Notes: a model not told the origin generated them from the letters alone. 64,000 bases of DNA from Trichostrongylus colubriformis (GCA_963978905.1 OZ022259.1:29551994-29615993); one strand, 5' to 3'. Positions 1 to 10,065 are shown, counted from the first letter of the stretch. Translations and numbers: made by a program.

Positions 1-28
1 TAATAAATAAATAAATAAATAAATAAAT
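1..28. repeat. (TAAA)n tract at window edge
   Basis: Seven or so TAAA units open the window. A matching (TAAA)n tract ends the LINE relic near 14430-14462, so this may be the 3' tail of another LINE copy whose body lies outside the window. That link is an inference from the tail alone. Confidence 0.5.
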
Positions 29-80
29 TGGCCGCTAGGCTATCTTAAACCGAATTAGTGGTGCACGCTTACAAAAAAGG

Positions 81-358
81 GTGTGATAAGGGAACATTAA
101 TGGTGAGATACCGGATGTGATAGCAATTTATAAGAGGTGATAAGGAGCCTCGAAAGGCGAATGGCGGGAAATTCATATCTCGCGACGCAGCAAAGCTGGG
201 AGTCTGGATTTTCGAAGTGATATAGGGGGTGATAAGGGAACATTAATGGTGAGGGACCGGAAGTGATAGCAACTGATAAGAGGTGATAAGGAGCCCCAAA
301 AGGCGAATGGCTGAAAAGTCATATCTCGCGACGCAGCAAAGCTGGGATCATGAATTTT
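81..358. repeat. Two tandem partial units of the GATAAGG repeat family
   Basis: Two direct units of about 135-140 bp (about 81-217 and 226-358) share the string GTGATAAGGGAACATTAATGG. Each continues through a GATAAGGAGCC block, AAAGGCGAATGGC and ATATCTCGCGACGCAGCAAAGC. The same blocks occur at 3150-5487, 8704-9536 and, inverted, at 56157-57975, so this is a truncated copy of that interspersed family. No coding capacity is seen. Confidence 0.8.
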
Positions 359-360
359 AG

Positions 361-611
361 ATCCCAGTTGGGCTGGGGCATGCTACTGCGCGCGTCACAC
401 ATGGAAGCATGCAAAATGAGCTCGATCGATATCGATTGATGCGGAAAGACGAGATTGACGGGGAGGGACTTAATTTCCTTTTCCCGTTTTTGCGAATTCC
501 CTGTTTCTGCAAACCGTCGAATGATGATACTGATCGATCGATATCGATCGAGCCCGATCAGCATGCTTCCATGTGTGACGCGCGCAGTAGTGTGCGCCAG
601 CCCAACTGGTA
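361..611. mobile_element. Foldback/MITE-like element with ~75-bp inverted arms
   Basis: The left arm begins CAGTTGGGCTGGGGCATGCT and runs through a TCACACATGGAAGCATGC block to GATCGATATCGAT. The right arm (about 536-611) is its imperfect reverse complement, ending GCCCAACTGG. The 100-bp spacer is unrelated and non-coding. It sits directly between a degenerate repeat and the ACAT microsatellite. No clear target duplication could be defined. Confidence 0.75.
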
Positions 612-1340
612 CATACATACCATACATACTACCATACATACATACATACATACATACATACATACATACATACATACATACATACATACATACATACATA
701 CATACATACATACATACATACTACCATACATACATACATACATACATACATACATACATACATACATACTACCATGCATACATACATACATACATACATA
801 CATACATACATACATACATACATACATACATACATACTACCATACATACATACATACATACATACATACATACATACATACATACTACCATACATACATA
901 CATACATACATACATACATACATACATACATACATACATACTACCATACATACATACATACATACATACATACATACATACATACATACATACATACATA
1001 CATACTACCATACATACATACATACATACATACATACATACATACATACATACATACTACCATACATACATATATACATACATACATACATACTACCATA
1101 CATACATACATACATACATACATACATACATACATACTACCATACATACATACATACATACATACATACATACATACATACATACATACTACCATACATA
1201 CATGCATACATACATACATACATACATACATACATACATACATACATACATACATACATACATACATACATACATACATACATACATACATACATACATA
1301 CATACATACATACATACATACATACATACATACATACATA
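611..1340. repeat. (ACAT)n microsatellite, ~730 bp, with phased CTAC interruptions
   Basis: An almost uninterrupted tetranucleotide array. It contains about ten CATA-to-CTAC unit variants near 629, 721, 769, 837, 885, 941, 1005, 1057, 1093, 1137 and 1189. Every spacing is a multiple of four, so the register never shifts. Open frames across it (Tyr-Ile-His-Thr repeats on plus, Met-Tyr-Val-Cys repeats on minus) are an artefact of the repeat, not genes. Confidence 0.97.
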
Positions 1341-2096
1341 GCGAATTATACATAGTAGTATGGTAAATAACTCCAAAATTCGGTTGCTACTCGAGTGCTC
1401 ACAGCAGTAATGGTAGTAAGGAAAAAAGAGGAAGGGAGAGAAGAGGAAGAAGAAGGAATAAGGGAGTTGTGGTTGGGAAGAAAAATTACCGGTCGAAAGG
1501 TTCAAATGGAGTGAACCCGTTGAGGGTGTGGGTGAAGACAAACAGTCAACGCCTTTCTGAGCTTTATGCCCTTCACTACCATACCGATTCACAATGTATG
1601 GTGTTGCTTCATCCTCAAGCTTACGGTGCACGTTGTTCTTAAGTGTGTCATGTAATTTCAGAAACTATTTCAAATTTTATTGTGCTATTTATAGTTGATC
1701 ATTCACTTGTTTTTGTTGTAGCACCAACATTTGTTGTTGTAATTGCAAGTCCCGTCAGACCAGCCGAACTGAAAAGTGAAGTAATTGACCACGCGCTTTG
1801 AATACGCAGAAATGAACCTGAAAAAAAGTTTGTGCTGATCGCTTTCGCAGGCATTCTACTATGTGATCGAGTGGCAGTTGTGAACCTTACTGTTAGTGAA
1901 AAGGTGGTTCGTCAAGCAGTAATCTTTCGAATGTGCACAAAGGGTCCTCGCGGCGCACTTCCGCCACAATAGTAGTGGTGCATGGAACCCCTCCTACTAC
2001 GAATTTTTCTCAAGTTGATCAAGCAGCTCGAACATGGATAGATCCTGCTTATGGGCAATACTCGCGGAAATCACCATCAGACCTGGCATCAATGAC
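1341..2096. other. Intergenic, no gene recognised
   Basis: AT-rich unique-looking sequence between the microsatellite and the small minus-strand gene. There is a purine-rich stretch near 1419-1470. No homology, RNA gene or clear repeat was seen. It would contain the 3' flank of the minus-strand gene. Confidence 0.5.
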
Positions 2097-2426
2097 CTAT
2101 ACAGGAGTGTCACACCGCAAGCGGTGAGCGACAGATTTTGCGTGACTTCGCATAGTGACCTCAAACTCTATACATAACATCCTGTCAACCTGAGAAATTT
2201 TGTATCGAACGCCCGAAAGACAGCTATGAGGTCTTACCTTTTTATGACAGTAGTTCTTGCATGCGTAATAACCTCCAGCACAAGGATCCCTAGTAGTAGC
2301 AGCCATTCTCTTCTCTATCCTTGACTTTCTCAACAATTCAAATGAATTCAAAAATTCTGATTCCACGGTGCTTGATAAGCATAATGTGAAAATGCATATT
2401 AGAAAGACGACCTTCCCTTTCAACAT
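2097..2426 (-). CDS. Putative secreted cysteine-rich peptide (unrecognised family)
   Basis: I do not recognise the family. The 109-codon frame starts MLKGKVVFLICIFTLCLSS, a good signal peptide (about residues 1-23). A propeptide-like stretch follows, ending in a dibasic-like IEKR, then a Cys-bearing module (DPCAGGYYACKNYCHKK). A consensus donor (AAG|GTAAGA, 2238/2237) and an acceptor (TTTCTCAG) bound a 48-bp in-frame potential intron at 2190-2237. Spliced, the product is 93 aa with five cysteines in the mature part; unspliced it stays open. The signal peptide, KR site and cysteine spacing suggest a secreted peptide, perhaps antimicrobial or signalling, but this is inference. Further exons cannot be excluded. 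Confidence 0.5.
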   Translation of the reverse strand: MLKGKVVFLICIFTLCLSSTVESEFLNSFELLRKSRIEKRMAATTRDPCAGGYYACKNYCHKKVRPHSCLSGVRYKISQVDRMLCIEFEVTMRSHAKSVAHRLRCDTPV

Positions 2427-2658
2427 GTTGTCGATGAATTTCTGAAAAAAAAAACTGACAGTGAGTGCTATGCGATGGGTTGATGTGTGAAAACACTCCA
2501 GTAGAGAACAACTAATTCTACCGTTATTTCATTCTGAAACATTATTCAGAACCCACGATACTGGAGATAAGGCGATTAGATGGAAAGAAAACACACATGC
2601 CAATGCTACTTCGGATCATACCGCCGTACCAACAATCGCTAGTCACCTACATTGTCAA

Positions 2659-2708
2659 CTCTGAATAATGTTGAAGAAGCAGTTCAGCTTCTTCAACATT
2701 ATTCAGAG
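2659..2708. repeat. Perfect 22-bp-arm hairpin
   Basis: CTCTGAATAATGTTGAAGAA plus GC pairs exactly with its reverse complement across a 6-nt loop (AGTTCA). Left arm 2659-2680, right arm 2687-2708. It lies outside any gene and has no poly(T) that would make it a terminator. A small foldback insertion or palindrome. Confidence 0.85.
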
Positions 2709-2899
2709 ATGACCCTAGCTGCAATCGCGTAAATTTTTTAAAGAATCGACAGTCTTGTAAACCTTTGACTCTCATCATCAACAGATCTCTACTTTTTGAA
2801 TCACTTTTCTTTCTGTGGAAAGAAGCACTAGTGACAGCTATCCCAACATTCCTCCGCACGTTTAGTGACGAACTTCAGTCCCAGGGAGTATAACCTCAG

Positions 2900-3150
2900 T
2901 GAAGTGGCGGTGGAGGTCCTAGAAGAGATCATTAAACATGAACTCATATGCTGGCTCACAAAACATCATTTGATTCCGGTGGAGCAACATGCCTTTCAGT
3001 AGGCGCATGAACCACCACTCAGCTTCTTGATTGTACATCTACTGGTTTTCAGCTTAAAACAACAGAAGTTCTTTGATATCGTATACGTTGATCTCTCGAA
3101 AGCATTTGATAAGCTCAACTATGATAAACTTCTTTTTAATGAAATAAAAC
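2900..3150 (+). pseudogene. LINE reverse-transcriptase relic, 5' piece
   Basis: Translation of about 2940-3140 gives LTKHHLIPVEQHAFQ, then (after a stop and frame change) FDIVYVDLSKAFDKLNYDK. These match RT fingers/palm motifs of CR1/Jockey-like LINEs and parallel LIPTEQHGF and YLSKAFDKVSHKK in the relic at 12.2-14.5 kb. Stops interrupt the frame. The rest of the RT resumes at 5488 after a 2.3-kb repeat block, with about 24 codons missing at the junction. Confidence 0.75.
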
Positions 3151-5487
3151 CGGTTGAGCTATCGCACAGTACTGCGCGAAACACGACGATAATGTCACCT
3201 ATATCGAAGAACTCTATATCGCATGACTTTAGTTGTGATAACCCAGAACTGAGCGATTTAGTCATTTACTACTGCATATCGCTTCCTCGAAGAGGGTCAC
3301 CCTCTTCGAGGAGGTCCAGATGATTGAGCGGTCGATACCTTTGTTACAATGATATTGACTATCAATGTAATGGATTATGAATGAAACCAGTTGGGCTATC
3401 GCACAGTGCTGTGCGAATTATTCATTATTTATTTTCCTCAATAGAAATATGTAAGGGGGAAATGGTCAATGTTGCCTTTTTGCTGAGCATTTACTTTCTA
3501 CATATAGCTGGAAGATCCGTATGCCGGTCATCGATGCTTATCGTTCCTGTGAACATGCACCACTATTTGGAATTTCACACAGTCTAGCGGTCAATAAGCA
3601 GTATAGTTGTTGGAACGGCATGAGAGAATGAGTCGCTTGCTTTGCTATCTCAAAGCTAGATCGTGCCTTGATCACCCATCCCCCTAGATCGCAGTAACAA
3701 AAGACCTGCACCTATCCAGAATGCTAGGCAATTTAGCGGCCGATACATCGGCAGCCGATATCAGAACATGAACAAAACATGTTCACTCAATGGTACCGGG
3801 CGTCAGACGCAATTACTACAGCAGTCGTATAATAGTGTGAGCGGTATACCGGATTTTACCCTTCTCCATTTCCTGGTGGTTCTTATCACTCCATGTGAAC
3901 CATTATCAGTTTCGAAAAGTCGTCATTAGGGTCGCCGTACTCTATAATACCAGTGAGTGAACACTCCACCGTCAGCCGGAAAAGCGAAAAGAACTTGGCG
4001 ACATGCGCCTTTTGCCGCACCTTATCGAACCTTATCGAGCTTATCAATTCGACACCCACATGTAATGTGCCCGTCCCACCCTTCAAAACACCTATGAGTA
4101 AGGGCGCTCTAGGATCGATCCGAAAGGCGAAATAAATTTGGCGGCAAGCCTTTCGAGGCTCCTTATCAGCCTTTATCAGCTGCTATCACTTTCGGTCCAA
4201 CACCCCTTGCGACCCCCTATAGCATATCTAAAATTCAGGATCCTATCTTTGCTGCGACGCGAGATATGAATTTCCGGTCAAACAGACACACACAGAGACA
4301 AACACACACTAACAACACACTTAGCCGATTATATAAAGTAGGATGTGTTAATCCACTGACACATTGGCCAAAGTGGTCACTATGGGAGCTCAGATAGTGA
4401 TGGTTCTGTGTTCAGTTGTGCCGATTGGGAACCAATCTTTTATTCAGTGAGCATCTAATTCTTGCATGTTGGTGGTAGATCCGTATGCCAGTTATCGATG
4501 CTTATCGTTTTTGTAAACATGCTCCACTATTCGGAATTTTACATAGTCTAGCGGTCGATATATAGTATTGCCGTTGGCACCGCATGAGAGAATGAATCGC
4601 TCACTTTGCTATCACAAATCTGGATCGTGTCTTGATCATGCATGTAGATAGCAGTATCAAAAGACGCGCACCATTATTTTGACGCTACGCAATATAGCGG
4701 TCGATACATCGGCAACCGGTATCAGAACATAATCAAAATATATTCACCTAATGGCACTGTTCATAAGACGCTTTTATTGTAGCGGTCGTGTAGTAGTAGA
4801 CAGTGGTGTACTAACTTTTACCCAACCCACTTCCTAACAGCTCTTATCGGCGCTAAGCAGTCGTTATCATATTCAATCTGTCACTATTAACGTCCTCGTA
4901 CCACCTACTACGACAATTATGCGTTTGCGCACTCCAGTATCCGTTGAGAGAGGAAACGGATTTTGCGACATCTGCCTTTTGACGCTCCTTATTTGATCTT
5001 ATCAACCGTTATCAAGCTGGATTACCTACCATCAATGTCCCGTCTCCCTCCGCAAAAGACCTGTGAGTGTGAACGCTCTAAGGACAGTGCGAAATGCGAA
5101 AAGGATTCACGGTAGTCTCTTGACGCCCCTTATCGAACCTTATCATTCGTTATCAATTTGGATCACCCACTATTAATGTGTCCAACCTATCCTATAAACA
5201 CCTATGAGTGTCGACACTCTAGGATCGACCCGAAAGTTGAAACCGACTTGGCAACACTCGCCTTTCTAGGCTCCCTACCAGCCCGTATCAGCCACTATCA
5301 CTTTCGTTCCGACACCGCTGGAGTTCCCCTAGCACCCATCACTTATAAAATTGGGTGTCAGCTTGGCCGCGACGCGAGATATGAATTTCGTGACAAACAG
5401 ACGGACGGACACACACAGAGACAGACAAACGGATTATGTATAGGGATGGGTGTTGGTGAGAGCTATCAAACTGGCTTGCATCCTACC
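3150..5487. repeat. GATAAGG/TATCA interspersed repeat, two tandem ~1.1-kb units
   Basis: It begins near AACCGGTTGAGCTATCGCAC and contains the motifs TAGCGGTCGATA, GATCCGTATGCC and ATCGATGCTTATCG. It ends in a GACAAACAGAC/ACACACAGAGACA tail. The tail occurs twice (about 4278-4345 and 5390-5455), and the motif order repeats, so two tandem units are present. Inside, about 4880-5300 is built of 165-170-bp subrepeats with CTTATCAACCGTTATCAA and GAACGCTCTAGGATC cores. It interrupts the LINE RT on both sides. The family recurs at 81-358, 8704-9536 and 56157-57975. No intact ORF or recognisable transposase is seen. Confidence 0.8.
3285..3311. repeat. Perfect 27-bp palindrome in the repeat
   Basis: CCTCGAAGAGGGT is followed by a single C and then its exact reverse complement (3299-3311). 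In the related inverted copy near 57640-57690 the palindrome is not perfect, so it is specific to this copy or preserved only here. Confidence 0.85.
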
Positions 5488-5592
5488 TTTAACAAACCGA
5501 CACATGTGGATAAAATTAGGCAACGTATTTTCCATTCGCATTTCCTGTGTTAGTGGAGTACCCCAAGGCGGAGTACTCTCCATTATTTAACG
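5488..5592 (+). pseudogene. LINE reverse-transcriptase relic, 3' piece
   Basis: About 5488-5590 reads LTNRHM..., then FHSHFLCVSGVPQGGVLS, the RT motif 4 box (SGVPQGGVLSP). It collinearly continues the RT fragment that stops near 3150. It corresponds to RHMY..FSHKFACPSGVPQGG in the relic at 13.3 kb. Coding breaks off after GVLS. Confidence 0.75.
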
Positions 5593-5629
5593 TGTATTCT
5601 TGTCATTACTATACACATTCCTGAAATGG

Positions 5630-5865
5630 CAAGAGCTTTTCACGACATTTTTCCGTTTTCAGACTCATTTCGTCAGAATCTATCAAGTAATTGAAAAAAT
5701 TACCACCTTTCATAGACTATCAGTTGCGGGTTGCAGAAATCACCTTGACTTCCGGATTACATGCAAGCTTATTCTATTCGGTACGGCGTATTTTAAACGC
5801 TGAATAAATTACTTTCTTACCCTTGAAATAACATTTTGATCAATGAAAATTGCATGATGTTCCCG
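5630..5865. repeat. Left arm of a ~235-bp inverted repeat (mate 10135-10370)
   Basis: The block with CACGACATTTTTC, CCTTTCATAGAC, CTTGACTTCC, GTACGGCGTA and ATCAATGAAAAT reappears in reverse complement at 10135-10370 with moderate divergence. It lies immediately 3' of the LINE fragment. Either the two arms are ends of one 4.7-kb composite insertion or they are two inverted copies of one repeat. Confidence 0.65.
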
Positions 5866-6617
5866 AATAGAACAATATGCACTTCCGGAAAATGGAAAGA
5901 GCACTCAAACAATGTCCAGAGTCATGAATCTAGAAAGAGCGTTACTTGCACATAAAAGTACGACTATGATAGACATTTATTTTTAGACGATACTCATACT
6001 GTTGTATTCATAACCAAATTTGTTGTCATGTGATTTAAAGATCATCTCACTGCGACAGCTTCGAATTCTTATCGCTGTTCTCGTATTCTTTTCAAGTGTT
6101 GTCGGCTTCGACGCCGCTTGTTGACCTCTTAACTGCTCTGCGACGCTTTGCAGAGATCAAATCAGTGCCACGCGGTGTTATCAAATCATGTCAATGCATA
6201 CTGTTTACCTTCAGAACCTCCCAGTTTCTTCTTTTACGGTAATATCCTCCTTTTCGGGGAACTGGGGGATGGCGAGTGTCCTCGAATGGAGAGAATGGTA
6301 CGCAGTGTTGCTTTAATAACCGCTTGGAAGGACGTAAGAGTCCACGACTAACTGAGAATACACGTTTGCCAAAGTTGCATGCAGCAGAGGATTCGAACTC
6401 CTACGAATCATCCCTCACGAGTGCGCGCGAACAGCGATCACTCGACCTGCGATTCCGATTTCTAATTCCACGGAGTTCCTGCTGTAACAAGTCAGCCTCC
6501 TAACGATTACCGATATCATCTGTTAGGGCTCCTACTAGATTGCCAGCACACGCACTCCGTCAGCACTAGATCCAGATACAGAGATGCCTTATCAAATACA
6601 TTCATCCTCTCAAGGAT

Positions 6618-6944
6618 TTATTCGATGAGCACATTCTTCCTTCGAACCATATCGTCTCTTTAGATCCATTCACGACGTAATGCTTGGCAGCCTCGTAAGG
6701 AGCGCTGCACCATTCGAATACGGTCGTTGTTGGTGTCCTCACGTCCGTAGTCGAACACGTCACAAGAGACAGCCATAAGGGTGGCCCCTCTTATGGTCGA
6801 GGTGGTCTTGATATTCTAACCGGTACGTCGGCCGGAGGCGTTGATGATCTTGATGTGGTAGGTGTGCTTGAAGTCGTACTTCTTTTCAAAGACGAACTTT
6901 GTGTTCAGCTGAGTGTTGGCATCGCCAGGAAGAAATGAAGCCAT
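6618..6944 (-). pseudogene. msp: Major sperm protein (MSP) pseudogene
   Basis: From ATG at 6944 the frame reads [19 protein letters not shown] and continues with [40 protein letters not shown] and MVRRKN before a final stop at 6618. These are the diagnostic blocks of nematode MSP (a 127-aa cytoskeletal protein that drives amoeboid sperm motility and signals oocyte maturation). Defects: an in-frame TAG where the family has Tyr in GYGIKTT, a deletion of about 15 residues before LMAVSCD, a garbled stretch after NNDRI, and another stop after RREW. It has no introns, as is usual for MSP genes. It begins 17 bp from the inner edge of the foldback right arm, so it appears captured by that element. 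Confidence 0.88.
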
Positions 6945-7080
6945 TATGACTCAAGCGGTTGGATTGCGCAGGTCAAGCGATCGCTGTTCGCACGCAGTCG
7001 TGAAGTGACGATCCGTGAAATGGTGCTACCGTGCCCTTTCAAGTGGACTACGCGCGCACTCGTGAGGTGATGATTCACAG

Positions 7081-7091
7081 GGATTCGAACC
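7081..7091 (-). promoter_or_regulatory. Pol III B-box-like motif in the foldback arm
   Basis: On the minus strand this is GGTTCGAATCC, an exact match to the tRNA B-box consensus GGTTCGANTCC. About 75 nt upstream lies TAACCGCTTGG, a partial A-box. The surrounding sequence does not fold into a convincing tRNA (weak T-stem), and the mirrored copy in the left arm near 6390 is mutated. It suggests tRNA-derived ancestry of the arm rather than a working tRNA. Confidence 0.4.
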
Positions 7092-7549
7092 TCTGCTGCA
7101 TGCAACTTTGGCAAACGTGTATTCCTAGTTAGTTAAGACCTTCTATGTCCTTCCAAGCGGTTACTTAGCAACACTGTGAACCAGTTATCTCGATTCGAGA
7201 GAACCACCCCTCTCTCAGTTCAAAACGAGAGGGTCACTGAATAAGAACCGTAGGTGGTTTGAAAGTAAATAGTGCGCATTGACGTTATGTGATAGCACCG
7301 CGAGGCACTGATCTTATCTATGTAGAGAGCCGCAAAGCAATTAGGAGGTCAACAAGCGCTAGGGAGCCGAAAACATTTGAAAAGAATACGAGAACAGTGG
7401 TGGGAATTCAGAACTATCGCAGTGAGATGATATTTAAATCACTTTACAGCATTTTTGACAATGAGTACAACGGTGTAAGTATCGTCTAAAATTAATCGAT
7501 GTCCGTCCATAGTCATGCTTTCATTTGCAATAATCTTTATATGACCGTC

Positions 7550-8324
7550 GGATCGCCCAGCTGCCGCCGGGAGCTCATTTTTTCTATGAATGCATTTACA
7601 CACTTTTTACATAGGTCAGCGGTTATTACTGATATGGATACTTACAATGAGCACTCTGTGATAAAGATTCTAAGGTGATATGTGGAAACTGTTCGGCGCA
7701 CACAGAGCAGGATGAGGGAAGCACATACCTCCCGCAAAGACTTCACTCTATCCAATCAATAGGTAGCGAAAGAGAACACAATAGGGCCATACGTCAGATT
7801 AAAGATACACCTAGTAACATTATTTCTCGAAAATGAATTTAACATACATCGTCTCATTCTCTTAGTATACTCAAGAGACAACTCCTCGCTGCTCCTTAAA
7901 AGCCAGTGATAGTAGCTTTCTGCATAAGCTCGGAGAAGAAAACGGAAGACTGTTCAAGGCGAAAGAATTTGGATATGCATAAAGTTTCAGTTATGCCTGC
8001 TTTTCCGCAGCGCGCATGGTCCACAGCCGGCATGACTCCGCAGAGGAATTTGATCGGATCTAAACATTAGGCCTCATGCATCGATCGACAGGAAGTAAAC
8101 CCATACAGATTTGGCAGAGCCGCTACTGCAACCTCAATGGGCGGGCGCTGGAGTAGAGTAATAACTACTGCGCCCTGTATGTAAAGAGTGAGATAGAAAA
8201 ATGAAATCTGATAGGGCTGACGAAGCCGTCCTCTGAGAAAAAGAAGCGGGCGACGGCGGCTTGGCGATCCGACTGGTATCTATACGATAATGTTAACAAG
8301 AGCTGCTCAGCAATGTGATTTGGC
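7550..8324. other. Intergenic, no gene recognised
   Basis: No conserved coding blocks, TIRs or RNA genes were identified between the MSP foldback element and the direct repeats at 8.3 kb. Confidence 0.45.
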
Positions 8325-8703
8325 AAGGATTATTGTATAACATTGTTGGATTCACACTTATCCGCATATCCATTGCTGCACCCATTAGTCACAGAAATCA
8401 GAGAACGTACCCCCTTGTGAGGTCCACCATCCGCACCGACCCTCCAAGTACTTCATCATAGGTGTCTGAGCGACTCATGGTTTGTGAAAAAGATTGCAAT
8501 CGCTTTGAATAGGTGTTTATGTAAGTTGGAGATGCTACCACTACGATAACATGGTGTTACAATGATACTCCATTACCCATCGGTTCCTCCCGATCTAGAG
8601 CGGTTGCTCTATTATTCACTAAACACAATCACTCGCTTGCGGACAGATAGACATACAGACCGGCATACAAAGTAAATGGCTTTATAATAGAAGGATGTAG
8701 ATG
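8325..8703. repeat. Direct repeat, copy 1 (mate 9537-10065)
   Basis: It runs from AACATTGTTGGATTCACACTTATCCGC through GAGGTCCACCATC, AATAGGTGTTTAT, TTACAATGATACTCC and a GACAGACATAC tail to TATAATAGAAGGATG. The same order of blocks follows at 9537-10065 in the same orientation, with about 140 bp extra there. The two copies flank a GATAAGG-family repeat, giving an LTR-like layout, but no primer-binding site, polypurine tract or pol sequence lies between them. Confidence 0.7.
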
Positions 8704-9536
8704 GTATCATGATCATGAAGTGTAGAACGACGTAGCAAATCATCAGACAATCATCAGACAGATATCAGTATCAAAAGACGGGCACCATTATTTGAACGCT
8801 AAACAATTTAGCGGTCGATAGATCGGCAACTGATATCAGAACATAATCACAATATGATCACCCAATGGCACTGTTCATCGGGCGCTTTCATTGTAGAGGT
8901 CGTGTAGTAGTAGTCAGCGGTGCACTGGATTTTACCCAATCCACTCCCTAACGGCACTTACGGCGCTAAGCAGTCTTTATAAGCAATCCGTCCGTCATCA
9001 TTAAGGTCCCACTTCGGACTGATTCCCTCCTACAGCGACTATGTGTTTGGACACCCCACTTTTTGTTGAGAGAGGAAACGGATTTCGCGACATTGGCCTT
9101 CTAACGCTCTTTATCAAATCTTATCAACCGTTATCAATGCGGGTCAACCATCACCCCGTCCAACCCTGCACAACACTTGTGGGTATGAACGCTCCAGGAT
9201 CAATGCGAAAACGAAACGGATTCGACGACTCAACCCTTTCTACGCTTCTTATCGAATCTTATGAGCCGTTAATGTTCCCGTCCCACCAGGCACAATACCT
9301 AGGAGAATCATCGTTTTAGGGTTAACGTGATAGGCGAAGCGATTTTGGTGACATTCGGCTCCGGAAGGTCCTTATTAGCACTCATCAGCTGTTATCACTT
9401 TCGGTCCACCACCGCAAGGTCCCTATACCACCCCTGCATCACTTGTAAAATTCATAGCTCCACCCTCGGTGCGACGCGAGATATGAGTTTCGTGACAAAC
9501 GGACGGACACCCACACAGGCAGACGGATTAGCTATA
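8704..9536. repeat. GATAAGG/TATCA interspersed repeat, third copy
   Basis: Collinear with about 4655-5455: ATCAGTATCAAAAGACGGGCACC, TTTAGCGGTCGATAGATCGGC, TTTCATTGTAGAGGTCGTGTAGTAG, then two or three 165-bp subrepeats and the GACAAACGGACGGACACC tail. Bounded on both sides by the direct repeats described at 8325 and 9537. Confidence 0.75.
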
Positions 9537-10065
9537 GTAGGAACATTGTTAAATTCACGCTTATCCGCAAATCCACTGGTGCCATCCATCAGCCACAGAT
9601 CAGAGAATGTACACCCTTATGAGGTCCACCATCGCTTGAAGCCCTCTACTCATTTTATGACAGCACACTAAGCCGGCAATGTCCTCCTAAAACTTGAATT
9701 AGTTTTCATTTACTCAATTACCCCCCCCCCCTCTGCTCGGCTTAGTCCAAATGGTACTGTCCCACCTATAACCAAACATACCTGCATGCCATTCCAATGC
9801 GCCGACACCTAATGCGACGTCAGTGCACCGCAGATTGACGGCAAGTGCACGAAATAGGTGTTTATATAAGTAGGAGGTGCTATCACAAAGATAACATAGC
9901 CTTACAATGATACTCCAACACTGGTTTCTCCCTACTCATTCCCCTTATCACAATCATTCATTTGCGGACGGACAGACATACTTACCTACAAACATATCTA
10001 CATACCGACCGACATACTGACTAACGGACGCACAAAGTTACTGGTTTATATATTAGAAGAATTCT
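9537..10065. repeat. Direct repeat, copy 2 (mate 8325-8703)
   Basis: Starts AACATTGTTAAATTCACGCTTATCCGC and ends TATATTAGAAGAAT, matching the first copy in order. It contains an 11-nt poly(C) run at 9721-9731 within the region absent from copy 1. Confidence 0.7.

Larger units (their letters stand above)
5941..7533. mobile_element. Foldback transposon with ~520-570-bp inverted arms carrying an MSP pseudogene
   Basis: The left arm (5941-6460) and the reverse complement of the right arm (6961-7533) stay collinear along their length. Shared blocks include TTTTAGACGATACT, ATCATCTCACTGCGA, CTGTTCTCGTATTCTTTTCA, GCTTGTTGACCTC, AACCGCTTGGAAGGAC, and ACACGTTTGCCAAAGTTGCA. The right arm has about 55 bp extra. 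The 500-bp spacer (6461-6960) is not repeated and is mostly occupied by a degraded major sperm protein gene. No transposase is present, so it is non-autonomous. Arm lengths this large suggest a foldback or MULE-like element. Target duplication was not resolved. Confidence 0.8.

Noticed and set aside
409..1366. Open frames of 130-310 codons on both strands across the ACAT array
   Set aside because: They are the mechanical translation of a stop-free tetranucleotide repeat (YIHT / MYVC) and carry no protein signal.
5600..5803. Small gene at 5600-5803 and its partner at 10138-10365
   Set aside because: The two translate similarly only because they are inverted copies of one DNA repeat; no start context or family support.
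7041..7215. Functional tRNA gene on the minus strand
   Set aside because: Only the B-box is perfect; T-stem pairing is poor, and no acceptor stem or anticodon arm could be drawn.
8325..10065. LTR retrotransposon
   Set aside because: Direct repeats are present but no gag/pol coding, primer-binding site or polypurine tract, and no TG..CA termini.
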